From Amoebophrya sp. A120 (taxonomy: Eukaryota; Sar; Dinophyceae; Syndiniales; Amoebophryaceae), in NCBI GenBank assembly GCA_905178155.1, contig CAJINV010000004.1:6445923-6509922 (forward strand): DNA of 64,000 nt. Direction: 5' to 3'. Below the pieces are notes generated by a model. That model saw nothing but the letters and a program-made list of their open reading frames with translations. It was not told where the DNA came from and searched no databases. Numbering within the stretch: the stretch's first letter is position 1; each line of letters starts with the position of its first letter. A program made the position numbers and the translations under genes. This document shows, in pieces, positions 9,901 through 21,400 of this stretch.

Positions 9901-10704
9901 ACTCGTGGCGCAGCTATGCATTGCAAAAGCATCGCACTCGTACAATATTAAATTGCAGCCATGCATAACAAATGCACTTTCCGAACCTGACACAGCATTA
10001 CAAATTCCACTTTTGCTCTTGGCGAAATTATTTGTGATGCTATTTACACTAGTACGATAGTTTTGCAATGCATAACAGCATCGGGTCCACGATGTGCTCC
10101 TTTTTCAGCGGCTCCATGAGAAATTTCAGCACGTCGATCTGCCGCTTGAATTTCGTCACGTTGGTTATCATTTGTAAAAACGTCCTCACCCCAGAGTCAA
10201 GATGGGGACTTTGCAACACAAACCTCGAAGCTTTGGGAGCCACGCGTGACAAGTTGCAGGCTGTAGTGTAATGCTGTTTAGCAAGGGGAGCCGCATAACA
10301 AATCCATCTCCTTATCCTGTTTACAGCATCACAAGTTCCAAAATACGATGGGGCATGCCTCTCATGGGGATGCGCATTACAAATGCTCTTGCCATTGCAG
10401 TTCTGCATGACAACTCTGGGGTGGGGATGTTTTTACACAGGATATTGGTGGCTAAATCTTTTTTCATTTCCGCCATCTTGAACTGTTTAATCGCCACCGG
10501 CATGCCGGTTTTCGTGTCCGTGCCCCTTTGCACCGTGGAGAAACTCCCGGCGCCGAGAAAACCCTTTTTCCCAAGGATAATCTCGTACCGGTCTAAAATC
10601 ATCTCGGTGCCAGTAGTGGGGGTTGGGGGCGCGGCGGTGGTTCCCCCCGGGGGGGCGGCCGTGGCCGCGGCGGGGGGCTCCTCCTTCTTGCCGGCGGCTG
10701 CCAT
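6928..10704 (-). CDS. Protein kinase with two C-terminal PH-like domains
   Basis: Seven exons on the minus strand: 10704-10445, 10160-10075, 9909-9879, 9610-9560, 9237-8791, 8621-8143, 7826-6928. They sum to 2253 nt, i.e. 750 residues. A low-complexity Ala/Pro/Thr N-terminus precedes a glycine-rich loop (GAGSFSTV) and VAIK (exon 1). The catalytic loop reads HLDMKPEN, i.e. Arg of HRD is Leu. The DFG position reads DVDG, and CAPEW replaces APE (exon 5). Subdomain XI (KPSERWSLAQCL) is in exon 6. Two PH-like units follow, each opening with a W-x-x-R-x-x-W-L/S motif (QKRDVWLSADG and LQRRMWLARNG). This suggests a membrane- or phosphoinositide-targeted Ser/Thr kinase; the substrate is unknown. Five of six introns are introners. 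The sixth (8622-8790) preserves frame only with GG-AG or GT-GG ends. Confidence 0.85.
7832..8142. mobile_element. Introner family C
   Basis: Between kinase exons 6 and 7. TIR GAAAAATGCCCCCACCCCC and inverse; target duplication AGAAG. Removing the element plus one repeat restores CYFSPKT. Confidence 0.9.
8622..8790 (-). other. Non-introner intron with non-GT-AG ends
   Basis: Separates kinase exons 5 and 6 in both gene copies (also 1084-1252). Frame continuity (KPKYR to YMQIF) allows GG-AG or GT-GG ends, because a GG is shared by both junctions. GT-AG would shift the frame. It has no TIR. Confidence 0.6.
9243..9559. mobile_element. Introner family B
   Basis: Between kinase exons 4 and 5. TIR AAAAATCCCCCCTCCCC; target duplication GCGGT. 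Confidence 0.9.
9616..9878. mobile_element. Introner family A
   Basis: Between kinase exons 3 and 4. TIR GTCTGGGTCTG and inverse; target duplication TTCGG. Confidence 0.9.
9915..10074. mobile_element. Introner family D
   Basis: Between kinase exons 2 and 3. TIR TATGCATTGCAAAAGCATCG with inverse ending GCAATGCATA. Target duplication GCAGC/ACAGC has one mismatch. Absent from the truncated copy, whose homology ends exactly here. Confidence 0.85.
10166..10444. mobile_element. Introner family E
   Basis: Between kinase exons 1 and 2. TIR GTAAAAACGTCCTCACCCC and inverse; target duplication TTGGT. Confidence 0.9.
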
Positions 10705-11472
10705 TGTTTAATGAATTGGGTTAATGAATTTTACGCAAATAATGGCCATTGGGGGGTAGTAGAGTCCGCAAATTGACGGAGCGAAGATGAGGCGATATTT
10801 TTGAAACAAGAGCGAAAAAATACGGTACCGGGATCAGGCAAAATGAGTTATCAAGTGGACGACGATGTTGGGGTGAGGGGGTTTGTGTGGGTACTATTTC
10901 TGTCCGCGTTGTAAATCGACATAGTACAACTTTTAGGCAATGAAATCAGTGTTCTTGTTGCAGAAAAACCATAAAGGTAGCGAACGAAAATTACTTCAGT
11001 TGCACGAGTCTAAGCTTGAATGGAGGGACGAAAACGACCGACAGGTTGATTTTTATTTTCCAATCGGCATCGGCTCTTACAATACACGACCGAGCATGAC
11101 AGAATACAATGAACAGCACACGACCGACATGACGCGCAGGAGTTGCTCGCCGGGGCGAAGAGTTTAGTCTGTTGCTGCACGGGACCGATGACAGTATTTC
11201 GCGTTCACCGTGCGATGGAATAGAACAAAGCGCCCGGAGATAACTAAGTAGTATTAAAACTGGCAAGAAATAAAGCAATAAGTACTTTTTGTTTATGGAG
11301 TACTTGGGTTGATTCCTATGTTTGTGGTGTGAAGTGCTCTTCCTATGTTCTTGAGAAGTCTGTGTCGACGTCAGTATTGAAGTCTGTGTTGAGGTCTGTA
11401 TTGAAGTCTGTGTTAACGTCTGTGCTTGATGATGATGATGTTACCCAGTAAAGGGTTTAGAAGAGAACGGGT
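10705..11472. other. Intergenic, kinase upstream region
   Basis: No supported gene. Near 11350-11440 there is a short imperfect tandem of about 18 bp built on GAAGTCTGTGTTGA, followed by a GATGATGATG run. Confidence 0.5.
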
Positions 11473-11742
11473 CTAGATGTTCGGCTCAGCAGCAACTAGT
11501 GCGGCTTCTTCGGCATTGACGCCATCCAGGACCTCCTCCTCGTTTTCTTCCGGACGTTTTTTGTTCTTCTTCTCCTTGCACCGCTCTTCGTGTTTTCTCA
11601 TCGCTCCGACTATCCACCCGAGTTGATGTAGTTGCTGGCTGGTCTCAGGAACTTGTATACAGTTGCCGTCATGTTGAAATCGGTATTTGTGCTGCTTACA
11701 GTGTCTACACCGAATAAACTCCTCTCCTGATCTGCTTGTCAA
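11473..11742 (-). CDS. Small Cys/Lys-rich protein, hypothetical
   Basis: ORF of 89 residues beginning MTSRSGEEF. It contains a CRHCKQHK motif (C-x2-C followed by His) near residue 12, a second Cys about 16 residues on, then a highly charged KEKKNKKRPEENEEE segment. The CxxC could be half of a small zinc-binding site, as in BED-type or zinc-ribbon fragments, but a complete ligand set is not visible. It may be an exon of a larger gene or chance. No neighbour suggests a role. Confidence 0.3.
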   Translation of the reverse strand: MTSRSGEEFIRCRHCKQHKYRFQHDGNCIQVPETSQQLHQLGWIVGAMRKHEERCKEKKNKKRPEENEEEVLDGVNAEEAALVAAEPNI

Positions 11743-12267
11743 TGCTGCTGTATGTGCTTGTGAAATGCTGATGTAGAAGGTGGAAGAGCGCTCACAAACG
11801 CTCGGATCGTCACATAACTACCGAGGTCAAGAGCGTCAACATCTTAAACCATTTTACTGTGCGTTCTTTACGCCAATTATAATGTTGCGGGTTGTACATC
11901 AATCATACAGGGGTATTTATCAGTTGCCCAGGTCGACCGCTTCAAACCAGATGCCACTGCCGCTGAGCAGCAGCTCTGGCGTCAGTAAGTGACCCACAAA
12001 GCGGCCGTCCTGCTACGGAAATGCTATAGCGTTCTCTTTTTTCATAAATCTAGTATTCTTTCTTCACGAGCTCCACGACTCTAAGCTCAACGCGCTTTTG
12101 CCGGTCGTTGCTTCCAAAATAAAGAACATATAAAAATCTTTAATAATGATTGTGTCGGTATTTCTTTGGATGTTTGACTCCTCACCCATTGTGGATCAAA
12201 ATTAGGATGATGAAACTCGTCTGAGGACAAAGAATTTTCACACGATGAGCCGACCCTGGGCTGTCGC
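11743..12267. other. Intergenic, nothing recognised
   Basis: AT-leaning spacer between two minus-strand ORFs. No supported element. Confidence 0.5.
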
Positions 12268-14112
12268 TCACGTGCTGCCAGATGAAACGAGGCCGGTGGA
12301 GGGCCCCGACGTGAGAGGCGTGTACCCCGGCGTTGACCCGGTTCCGGAGACAGAAAAGCGGCCATTAGGCGAGACACTACCTGTGCGCGCCCATTTCGAC
12401 AGCGCAGGACCGTCGCCGGTTTCAACTTCCTGCTCCCCGACGAGCATAAGCTGCAGAAATTGGGTTGCGCGCAGGTTCAGGCGCTCCACCATCTCGTCGA
12501 CGTTGCCACCGGAGCTGTGAACAATCTCCTCGATCGCGGCTGAATCCAAAGAGTTCGGATGATTTCCCGATCCACCCTCGTTCGGCCCAAAGTGCCCGCG
12601 CCCAATGAAACCAACAGCCACCGCGGCTTGGTGAACGCCGCGACAGGCTGGGTCCTCTTCCGCCGGAGAGGACCTGGAATCCATCTCTGCTGCGTCCTGT
12701 ACGCTGCCCGGGAAGCGAGCGCCGAGTCCTAGATCCGACGCCGCACAAACCATCGCCGCGGCTTCGAACACCCGCGGGGAAAGAAACTGAGACGGAAACT
12801 TGGTCAAGTAACCGACGGAAAAAACGAATAAGCGGCTCAACTCCATGTACCGGACCGCAAACTCCAGCGACTGATTCTCTCGTCCGAGCGGCAACAGCTC
12901 CAGCACCGCGCGGCGGCGCGGAATTCCCGGCACGATTTTACCGAGAAACTTGCCGCACTGCTGGTTCGCGGGTAACAACCACTTTTCGAGAAACTTCATC
13001 ACTCCCGGCGCGGTCGTGTTATTCACGTTCCACCGATGCCACTGGAACCCGCTCTGGGCCTCCGCGTCCCGGATCACTGCTTTGAGCAACGCCAACCCGT
13101 AAGGCTCGTTACGCGGCGGGTAGAGGAGGTTCGTCAAAGCCTGCTCTGGGAAGGAGTTGTTCCGCCCCGGTCCTCCTCCGCGGGAGGAGGAGGAGGATGA
13201 CAGAGCCAGGCTGCCGCGCCCCACTTCCCGCTGCTCGGAGGTCGTATCACCCCGCTGTCCCAACACGTCGACCGGCCCCAAGCCCATTTTGACGAACACC
13301 TGCCGCAGCAACAGCGTCAGGTTGCTCATCTCGCCCACGATATCGGACAGGTGCTGGCAAATGTACGGCTGCTCCCCGCTAGGACGAGCTGCTACTCCGA
13401 ATTCGCCCCACCAGGGCTTGCAGTACTTGCCGACGCTGGCCAGAGGCACGTTCTCCCACGGGTTCACGTGCGGATTTTCACTCTCGCTGATCTGCTCTTC
13501 CAGTAAGAAAATCGCCGGCGGGCGGTTTTCGACAACATCCCCGGCCGAAACCAGATCGTGCATAGACTCGTCCAAAACCTTCAGGTTTGCCACGTATTCC
13601 AGCATCCGTTTCGCGTTCGCGCGCAGTCCGGCGGCCGCCCCCTCCGGTGACGTTCCACCGAAGCTTCCCACGAGCCCCTTCAGGCATCGGTGCTCCTCGA
13701 AAAATCGGACGAGGTTCTCACCCATCTGGTCCACGAATCGATAGTGCAGCTCGGCCACCGCGAAGATCTGGCTTACCGTTGGAGCGGCAACTTCTTGTGG
13801 CGCCGCGCGATCTTCGAGAGTGGCAGAGGCATAAGCCCGCGTCTGCATCACAAAGCCCTTCAGTGTAGTCTCCGTTCCGTCGATCAGCAGCAGCTGCTCC
13901 GGCGTGTAGACAGGATCCTGCGGCTGAGCCGCGGCGGCCGAAGATTCCGGCTCCTGGCGAGGTAGAAAGGGCGTTCGGGCTTGCCCCGCCGGGGCGGCGG
14001 CCTGCACTCCCAGCGGCGCACCCGAGAGGCACCTGCTCAGGTAGAGGCCGCATGCCGCAAGGTGTGTTCTTCTGCCAATCATCGTCATTGTTCTGTTTCG
14101 GGGGAAGCACAA
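12268..14112 (-). CDS. Putative secretory protein of unknown function
   Basis: Single open frame of up to 614 residues. The frame has Mets at residues 1, 9 and 11. The later ones give a better N-terminus, MIGRRTHLAACGLYLS followed by a small-residue stretch, which looks like a signal peptide or transit peptide. The remainder is mostly helical, with Ala, Glu and Leu abundant and cysteines in ICQHL and GKYCKPWW contexts. A Ser/Gly-rich low-complexity stretch (SSSSSSRGGG) lies near the middle, and the C-terminus is Ser/Gly/Thr-rich. I see no catalytic motif and cannot name a family. Absence of introners over 1.8 kb is unusual for this window. The C-terminal end could lie in a further exon. Confidence 0.65.
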   Translation of the reverse strand: MCFPRNRTMTMIGRRTHLAACGLYLSRCLSGAPLGVQAAAPAGQARTPFLPRQEPESSAAAAQPQDPVYTPEQLLLIDGTETTLKGFVMQTRAYASATLEDRAAPQEVAAPTVSQIFAVAELHYRFVDQMGENLVRFFEEHRCLKGLVGSFGGTSPEGAAAGLRANAKRMLEYVANLKVLDESMHDLVSAGDVVENRPPAIFLLEEQISESENPHVNPWENVPLASVGKYCKPWWGEFGVAARPSGEQPYICQHLSDIVGEMSNLTLLLRQVFVKMGLGPVDVLGQRGDTTSEQREVGRGSLALSSSSSSRGGGPGRNNSFPEQALTNLLYPPRNEPYGLALLKAVIRDAEAQSGFQWHRWNVNNTTAPGVMKFLEKWLLPANQQCGKFLGKIVPGIPRRRAVLELLPLGRENQSLEFAVRYMELSRLFVFSVGYLTKFPSQFLSPRVFEAAAMVCAASDLGLGARFPGSVQDAAEMDSRSSPAEEDPACRGVHQAAVAVGFIGRGHFGPNEGGSGNHPNSLDSAAIEEIVHSSGGNVDEMVERLNLRATQFLQLMLVGEQEVETGDGPALSKWARTGSVSPNGRFSVSGTGSTPGYTPLTSGPSTGLVSSGST

Positions 14113-16840
14113 AGTAGAATGGGTAGATGAAAAGATAAAGGTTTTTTTCGTGGTTTTGATATTTTTGGAATACTGTAAAAAAGCTCTTGAGGATTTTTCG
14201 GTAAGTATTGACGATGGCTGTATGTACTAGGGTGGTAAACAAACAGATACTAGTGTATACGATTCTTCTTCGTTTCTAGTTTTTTTCGACGTCGTTTCTC
14301 CGAAGAGAAGCGATTTCTCTCTGTTAAGGAAGCGTATGTGTAAAAGGGTTACAAAGTATCAAACCAGAGCCCCGACGGCGGTTTTTTATCCATGCGACAT
14401 ACAAGGGCGGGCTACCAGCATGATATTGCAAGTGTGGTGCACGATCATGTTATGGGAGCGTTGATTTGCAGCTCGACGGATCAGAAGCGAAGATCAGAAG
14501 TGCTATGACTTTGCAAGAGTTTCGATCTCGGATCGGACCTGATTTTGCTTTGGGGCGATGTTGCAAATTGCAGGGCTTCAATTCTCTCAGTTGTACCCGT
14601 CAATAGTACTGTTCCGTCGCATATCAATCCGGCGGGGGGGGGGGGGGGGGCGATAAGAAGCAAACCCGGCCCGGGCCGCGATCGCCGATGGCGCAAGCCT
14701 TGCTTTCCGGGGGCCCGCGCCGCAATCGCCGAAGCCCCGGGCCACGATCGCTAACGCCGCGGGCCCGAGCTAAATCTGCTCGCGCGCCGCAGGGTTTGGA
14801 GCTACCGCCGCGGTGCGCTCTGCCTATTCTTGTCCCGTGCTTCGAAGCCTTCTTTCCATCGGGGGGGGGGGATGGGGTCTGCTTCCGTAGTTCCACCCCC
14901 TATTGCGGAAAAATCCTGCGGAAGGGGGGGGTCCCTTACCGCGTGGATCGCGGAGGCGTTGCCCTGCAATCAGGTGCGGACTGAGTGGGTTGACCACCGC
15001 GGGGGGCATAGGGGGACGGGGGGGTAGGCACATGTAGGGGGTCCCATAACGAAAACGCAAAAGACTTTCCACCAGCAGGCCCAAATCGCGGCGAAAGTTA
15101 CGATAAAAAAGGTCATAAATGTGTAGTAGCATCACTGTGACAATCCTTTCCATCAGCCAGACCTGAGCATCTGCATATCTCTACTTTTTTGCCCACCTAA
15201 AAAAAAATAAAAAAATTTGAAAGTGCAGCGATGTGGGAAAATGCTTCAAATCATGCATAAAAGTGCTCTAATAGTGAAGACACTACGCTTATTCCTTTGA
15301 TTTATATGATTTGCATTTGCTATTTTTTGTATATTTTTGCAAAAAGTGCGAGCATTGTAGAAGTTGCAAAATTTGAAAAATTTTGCACATGAGATGCGCA
15401 TGCGTAAATGTCTCAAAGTTGATTTATCTGGATGCTCTATCATCCAATGTTGTTTTCATTTGGATTCTATACACATCCATTGCACTTTTTGTTGTATATG
15501 TGTGATTTTTTCGAAAATTGAAAATTTTAAAAAACTTCTCGCTGTGCGCTTTTCTATAGAAACTTTAAAATAAATTAATAAAGATTATCTTAACAATATT
15601 AAATGGCTCGCTTTGTATTGATTTCCTTTGATACTTTCACACTATTTGGAATTTTTTCATGATTTTTTGCGGATGCTAAAAATTTGGAAAAAAATCGAAG
15701 ATAGTTGCTATGCTGCAAAAATCAACATAAATCAGTGTGTGTGAGATTCAAATAGTTCTGTAGACACGTCATGTCTAAACGCCAGGACAGAACCTCCTCG
15801 ATTGCATGGTTTTTTTTTATATTTAGCAAAATTTCGAAAATTGCAAAAAATAGGTATCTTGTAAAAATTGGACTCGGCGGCATTTCACATCACCATTTTA
15901 AGATGTGCCAAAACGTTGCACCCAACACACATCACTTAAACACACGAAATCAGATCTATTAGACCACTTTTCACCTGCATTTCGAAAATTGCAAAAACGC
16001 AAAAAAATATGAAAGGCCAGGATCCACCTGCTTTGGAGGAGATTGATCCACTCCGATAAGGCCGCCCCCCAACACACTACTGCAGGGCGCTCTGCCCATC
16101 GTTTTCCGCCCTGTTTTGATCGGTCGGAGCACCTAAATCCACCGCATGGCCCTTCGCGGACCACGCGGGTCCGGCCTCGGACCCCGGTGCGAAATACCAG
16201 TCGGGGGAGGCGCTACCTAGGCTCTTCCGCCTCCTTTACATAGCAAACTTCGCCGCTCGTTTTAGTTGCGCGCGCTGCCGCCGCGCGGCTGAGAGATTCT
16301 GCACTTCCGGAGCCGCCGGTGGGCAAGCGTCCAAACCGCCACCAAAAGAGCAGCGCTGGACGAAGCCGCGCGCAGATCACCAGCTGGCGGTATGCGGTGC
16401 TTTGGGTCGGCCGTAAGCGACGGCGCCGTGAGCGCGCGGGCGCGAGCGCAAGTAGTTCTTCCACCGCCCTTACCGGCCTGCTTCCGCGCGCTCAGCGAAT
16501 TGCCCGGCGCCCCCGGCCATTTTCTTTAAGTGCCGCCGCGCCCAGACGGGCCATCCCGCTGCGGCCGCCGCCGTACTATCGCTCCGTCGCGAGAGCGCGC
16601 GCGCATGCGACAATGAATTTGGCGGGGCCTGTGCAATAGCGCCGAACGAGCGCAGGGGGCCGATATGTCTGCGATGAGGCGCGGCGTTCCTGAGGGGCGA
16701 TACGTGGTAAAGAAACTATAATATGTAAAGAAAACTGCAAAGAACCATTGGTGCACTCCGCCGTCCTCAGCTCGTGTTTCGTCGAGGGTCATCAAAAGTG
16801 AGCGTCGTGCCTCTTTTATTTCGAATCCCCGCGCCCCCAA
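14113..16840. other. Non-coding region with G-runs and an AT-rich tract
   Basis: From 14630 to 15035 the plus strand has repeated G homopolymers (about 17 G near 14634, and further runs near 14860, 14925, 15000 and 15018) inside very GC-rich sequence. From about 15160 to 16020 composition flips to AT-rich, with recurring TTTCGAAAATTGCAAAAA (15830 and 15980) and AAAATTTGAAAAATTTT-type strings. From 16040 to 16840 it is GC-rich again and leads into the SDR gene. Short open frames here have no coding character. No tRNA or rRNA was recognised. Confidence 0.6.
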
Positions 16841-17848
16841 ATGTCCTCAACATCGGCGCGGCCGCAGCGTGCCATTCTCGTGACCGGCGCGAACAAGGGA
16901 ATCGGGTATGCAATTTGCGACAAGACGCTCGCCGACGCCGCGGACACCTTCGTCCTCCTTGGTTCGCGGAGCGCCGAGCGCGGCGAGGCCGCCGTGAAGC
17001 GGTTGCAGGAAAAGCACTCGCCGTCCCGGGTGCAGCTCCTGCTTCTGGACGTGCAGAGCAACAAAAGCGTGGCGCAGGCGAAGGACCAGGTCGCGGCGCT
17101 TCTGAAAACGCGGCAGGACCTCACACTTTGGGCCGTGGTGAACAACGCGGGCGGCACGGGTACCGGCCAGGGCCTGGGTTTTTCGGACGCGGACAGCTTT
17201 CGCCTCTGCCAGGACTTGAACTTCACCGGCTGCGTGCGCGTCACCGAAGCCTTTCTTCCGCTCCTGGAGAAGTTCGGCGGGTCGTCCCAAGCACTACCTA
17301 GAATTGTGAACATCAACTCCGGGGCCGGGCCGGGCTTCGTAAAAAACTGCAGCGCGGCGTACCAGCAGCTCCTGACCGACGCAGATAAGACGTTACACGA
17401 CTTGAATACCCTCGTGGACACGGGGGAGCAACTGCTGCGCCAGGACAACCCGCTGGAAGCCCTGAAGGCGGCGGGACTCGGCGCGGGCAGCTGGGGGATG
17501 ACGCAAACGATGTACTACTACGGCTTCTCAAAAGCGTTGATGAACGCGTGGACCCGGCAGCTGGCGAAACGCACGAAGGGGCGCGTGCTGGTGAACTCCT
17601 GCTCCCCGGGCCTGGTGCACACCGACCTGACGCAGCCGTTTTGCGAAATTCGCCAGATGAACCCAGAGCAGATGAACATGCTGACGCCGGCGCAGGGCGC
17701 CAGGACGCCGTGCCGCCTGCTGCTGGACCCCGCGGTGGACTTTACCGGCCGCTTCTACGGGTCCGACGGCCTGCGGTCGCCCTTCCACACCAGCCGCGAC
17801 CCGGACAAAGATCCCGAATACCAGGCTCCACCCGAAGAGGAGCTCTGA
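16841..17848 (+). CDS. Short-chain dehydrogenase/reductase, carbonyl-reductase-like
   Basis: Intronless 335-residue classical SDR. The NADP(H)-binding motif TGANKGIG is at residues 15-22, followed by a Rossmann GSRSAERGE stretch suited to a phosphate-binding NADPH pocket. The structural NNAG motif is near residue 104. The catalytic Ser lies in NINSGAG (about 160) and the YGFSK catalytic Tyr/Lys at about 226 and 230. The insertion between the Ser and Tyr and the CSPGLVHTDLT segment after the active site resemble the monomeric carbonyl reductase (CBR1) group, which reduces quinones and other carbonyls in the cytosol. The length is slightly above CBR1 (about 277) because of an extended middle and C-terminus. 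The start is the first Met directly before the beta-1 strand. The C-terminus is acidic (EEEL) with no clear targeting signal. The substrate cannot be deduced. Confidence 0.88.
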   Translation: MSSTSARPQRAILVTGANKGIGYAICDKTLADAADTFVLLGSRSAERGEAAVKRLQEKHSPSRVQLLLLDVQSNKSVAQAKDQVAALLKTRQDLTLWAVVNNAGGTGTGQGLGFSDADSFRLCQDLNFTGCVRVTEAFLPLLEKFGGSSQALPRIVNINSGAGPGFVKNCSAAYQQLLTDADKTLHDLNTLVDTGEQLLRQDNPLEALKAAGLGAGSWGMTQTMYYYGFSKALMNAWTRQLAKRTKGRVLVNSCSPGLVHTDLTQPFCEIRQMNPEQMNMLTPAQGARTPCRLLLDPAVDFTGRFYGSDGLRSPFHTSRDPDKDPEYQAPPEEEL

Positions 17849-18407
17849 GAAGCTGCGCCGGGCGAGGACTACAGATGGATTCGGGAAGCGTTGTCCTGGT
17901 TTCCGACCGACTTTCTTAGCATCGGTGAAGGAAAAATGCACGGATCCGTCGCGACGAGTAAAGACTCTGCAATGTTATGAAGTAGTTGCTGCACCAGTGT
18001 GCTCGCTTTCAAAAAGTAAACTGTAAAAATCAGAGCGAAGCTGAACAATGCCTGACTTTAAGGTTGTAGTGTGTGTGTGTCATCTCTTACAGGCTGGCCA
18101 TTGTGGTCCGTCCTGCTTGACACGTTCTGTTTCGCACTCTTTACGATGAGAACGGAGCCCTATTGTTCGTGATTGCTTCGTAATAGGAGTGTGATGAAAA
18201 GGGGAAAAAGCGAGATACGAGAAAAGTACTTCCAAATGACGAAAATTCAAATGAGCCGTATCCACCTGTTCTCTCTTGATGGGGTTGTACAATCTGATAT
18301 GGCGCACTGAATCAGTAGCGAAACAAGTACAGGAAAAGTAAGCCAGCCTGTCGCACTAGCCTCAGGCGCACATCAGCAAAACTACAGCTGCCGCTCTTGA
18401 CAGAATC
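17849..18407. other. Intergenic, nothing recognised
   Basis: Spacer with a short GT dinucleotide run near 18068. No supported gene. Confidence 0.5.
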
Positions 18408-21400
18408 ATGGAGCAGGGCTTACCACTTTCCCCTCTACCGGCGACCGACACCGTCGAGGACCTTAGCGGCGCGGCGCCGCAAACGTCGGTGCCCCTCCGT
18501 CTACCTGCTCCGCCTTTGCCAGACATCAAGACCGCGGAGCACGAACTACACCAGGGCCAAGAACACAACAACATGAACAACTCCACACACTACATACAGC
18601 TGCAGGACTGTTGTTCGGACGAAATCGATAACAAGGCCAACTACTTTCCGCCCTCCCGCAACCCCGAGCGGGCCCGCAGCGAGACCAGCGCGACGACGCC
18701 AACTCCCGGCGGGGCGAGCATTGCGGACTTTGTCGCCCAAAGGGAAAAGCAGGATCATGGAGAAGACAAATATAGTACAACTGGAACAAACGTAGTAAAA
18801 ATCGAGCCCATTGACGTGGACTTTTTTGAAAACGACGTCTCGCCGAAGAAGAACTACAACATGACCGTCCTCGGCAAAAAGAACCCCTCCTGGGACGAAA
18901 ACGGTTTTCGGTGGGTCTCGGTCGTTTCTATGGATTGTAAAGATGTCTGGGTCTGGAAGAATGCAGAAGTTTGTCATGCAGATTTTCCAAGACCCATGAG
19001 GTCTGTGATGCATGCCCTAGCATCAGAGACTCTGCGAGGGCTTTCTGATGCTCATACCGCATGAGAAATGCCCTCCCCGCGTAGCACAAATTGCACCTCT
19101 TATGCTGTTCATGCAATACAGATTTTATGTAGAGTCCAAAGGTAGCATCACAAGTTCCAACTTTCCAGACCCAGACACTTTTGCATTTCATAGTTTCCGT
19201 GGATGAGCAATCGGGTAGCAGCAATACACCAGTGGCTGGCGCCAATGCTACGACTGAGGAGATGAAGCTCGAGGAGGGTGATGTGCAGCAAACAGCAGAA
19301 AGTGACAGCGGCGTAGGATCCAAAGAGGTTTTAATGACGAGCGGTCAAAGAAGCGAAGAACCTGGTGCACAAGAACATCATCTCCTCGAAACGACAAATC
19401 GCGGCTACGGTCAGGAGGTGCACCAGCTCGACGTGCAATTTTCCCGACCAGATGATCATGATGGCTCCCGCAAAATCAAAAACACGGAGAGGTCGAGCAG
19501 CAGCCCGGACTACGAGAAGGACTACACTTCTTGCGAAGACACGAAGAGTTGTGTGCTTCCTACTGCGGAGATGTTTAACAAACCTGCGAGCAGCAGCCCT
19601 TCCTCGGCAAAGACGATTGCAGCGACTTCTGGTACTGGAAGTGGTAGTACCTTTTTGACTGCAGAGGACGCCGCGTGGTCTGCGCTGACGGCTCCCGCCG
19701 CTCCGGGACTTGGGGCAACAGCAGTACCAGTTGTGCCGGGGGAAAATGAAAGCAAACCAGTCGAGGAACTACAGGTAATAAACAAGCCAAAAAACACACC
19801 TACGAGAACAACGTCGAACAAACCACCAGCATCTACTACTAGTACGGCCAACGTGAACACGATCTCTCTGCGCGAAACCGCCCTGCTCTTCGGTCGCCTG
19901 CTGTTCCAGAGCAAGGCGAACACAAAAACTTCTACGGCTTCAGCGGATAACTGCGGCAAGGGGGGTTCCTCGTCCGCGGAGGGACAGAAAGAAGTTGCGT
20001 CTAACCTTTGTGGTGATCAACGATCAGTAGGAGAAAGTAGTATTAGCATCCGTGGTCCAGCAGGAGGGTCTGCTCTTGTACAGGAAAAAACGGAAGAAAA
20101 GAATGAGCATCAAGCCGTGGGTGTGGACAGACACGAGTGCAAAACTGGAGGTAGTGCAGTAGGTAACAACGCGCCGTCGCAAAGCGCCTCTCGTGCAAAA
20201 TCTCCAGACGACAGGGCGCTCTCGCGTTCGTCTTCTAGAGCCTCCGATCGCACCAGCCGTAGCCGCAGCTCCATACTCTCCACCTCTCGCAGTCGTACAA
20301 CAAGCAGAAGCTCCTCGTCGCGAGGATCTCAAAAGCAAAACGAAGCGATGGTGACCCAGACTTCTCCACGTACTAACAGTCGCCGCTCCATTCCAGGTTT
20401 AGCGACACAACAAGCCGCGTCGACGCCGGCCACCACTGGTAATAATTGTAATTCCGAGCAGGGACAACTTCTACAGATGCACGTCGAGGACCAAGAGCTG
20501 CAGAGCCGCAACTTGAGCGGCGTTTCCCTCGACGAAAACAACGCGTTTTCCTCCCTGCGAACCACGGAAAATGAGGAGAAGAAGAACAACCAGACAAAAG
20601 ACCGGCAGAAGGAGCTGCACAGAGGTCTCCACTACACAACCTCGCGCACCAGACGTCGTACCTGCAGCCGGGAGCGGAGCTGGACACGGTCGCTTTCTAC
20701 GAGTCGGAGCTGTAGTTCTTCTTACGACAACTATCACGGTAGTAGCAGTAGTAGTAGCAGAGAACATCAAAACTACCGGCGCAGGAGCAGGAGTAGAGAT
20801 CGCTATCGCTTCTCCACGAACCGCCGGGGGCACCAGCACCGCTCGCGAAGTCAAAATGCAACTTCCGCCCGTAGAGGAGGACGAGAAGAGAGTGGGAATG
20901 GGAAACACAAACACCCACGCAGCAGGCAAACCAAGACGAAGACAAACAACTACCAGAGCAGGCACTTCACGAAGGGAAAAGATGCGGCGCCAAAGCTGCA
21001 GAAAACAAACGACGGCGCAAACAAGAAACAAACCATCAAAAACGGTAAGAACTCCCGCGGGAACAACAGGAACAACCGAAGGAAAAAGGGGAAGAAGAAT
21101 AACAATCGGAACAATATTATGTTGAAAAACACGACGGACGACACTTCCGCACCAGATCAGCAAAATCTACTTCGGCCGCACATCAATAAAATGAACACAA
21201 ATACAACTAGCAAGCAAACTCTGAAATCCCCGGCGCAAATTCTGTTGCGGCTCTTGACCACCGCCACGAACATCGAGCCTGCAGTGAAAGCAACGCGGAG
21301 TAGTTTCAGTTCGAATAAGACCGCAGAAGAGTGGTTGCGCAAAAACGTTCCGAAGCAATTTTGCGAACAGTTGTGCACCCGAGTGGAGGCGAAAGCGGCG

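Noticed and set aside
20471-21163. Hydrophobic minus-strand frame opposite the RS protein
   Set aside because: Complement of Arg/Ser codons reads as Val/Leu/Ser; this is an antisense artefact.
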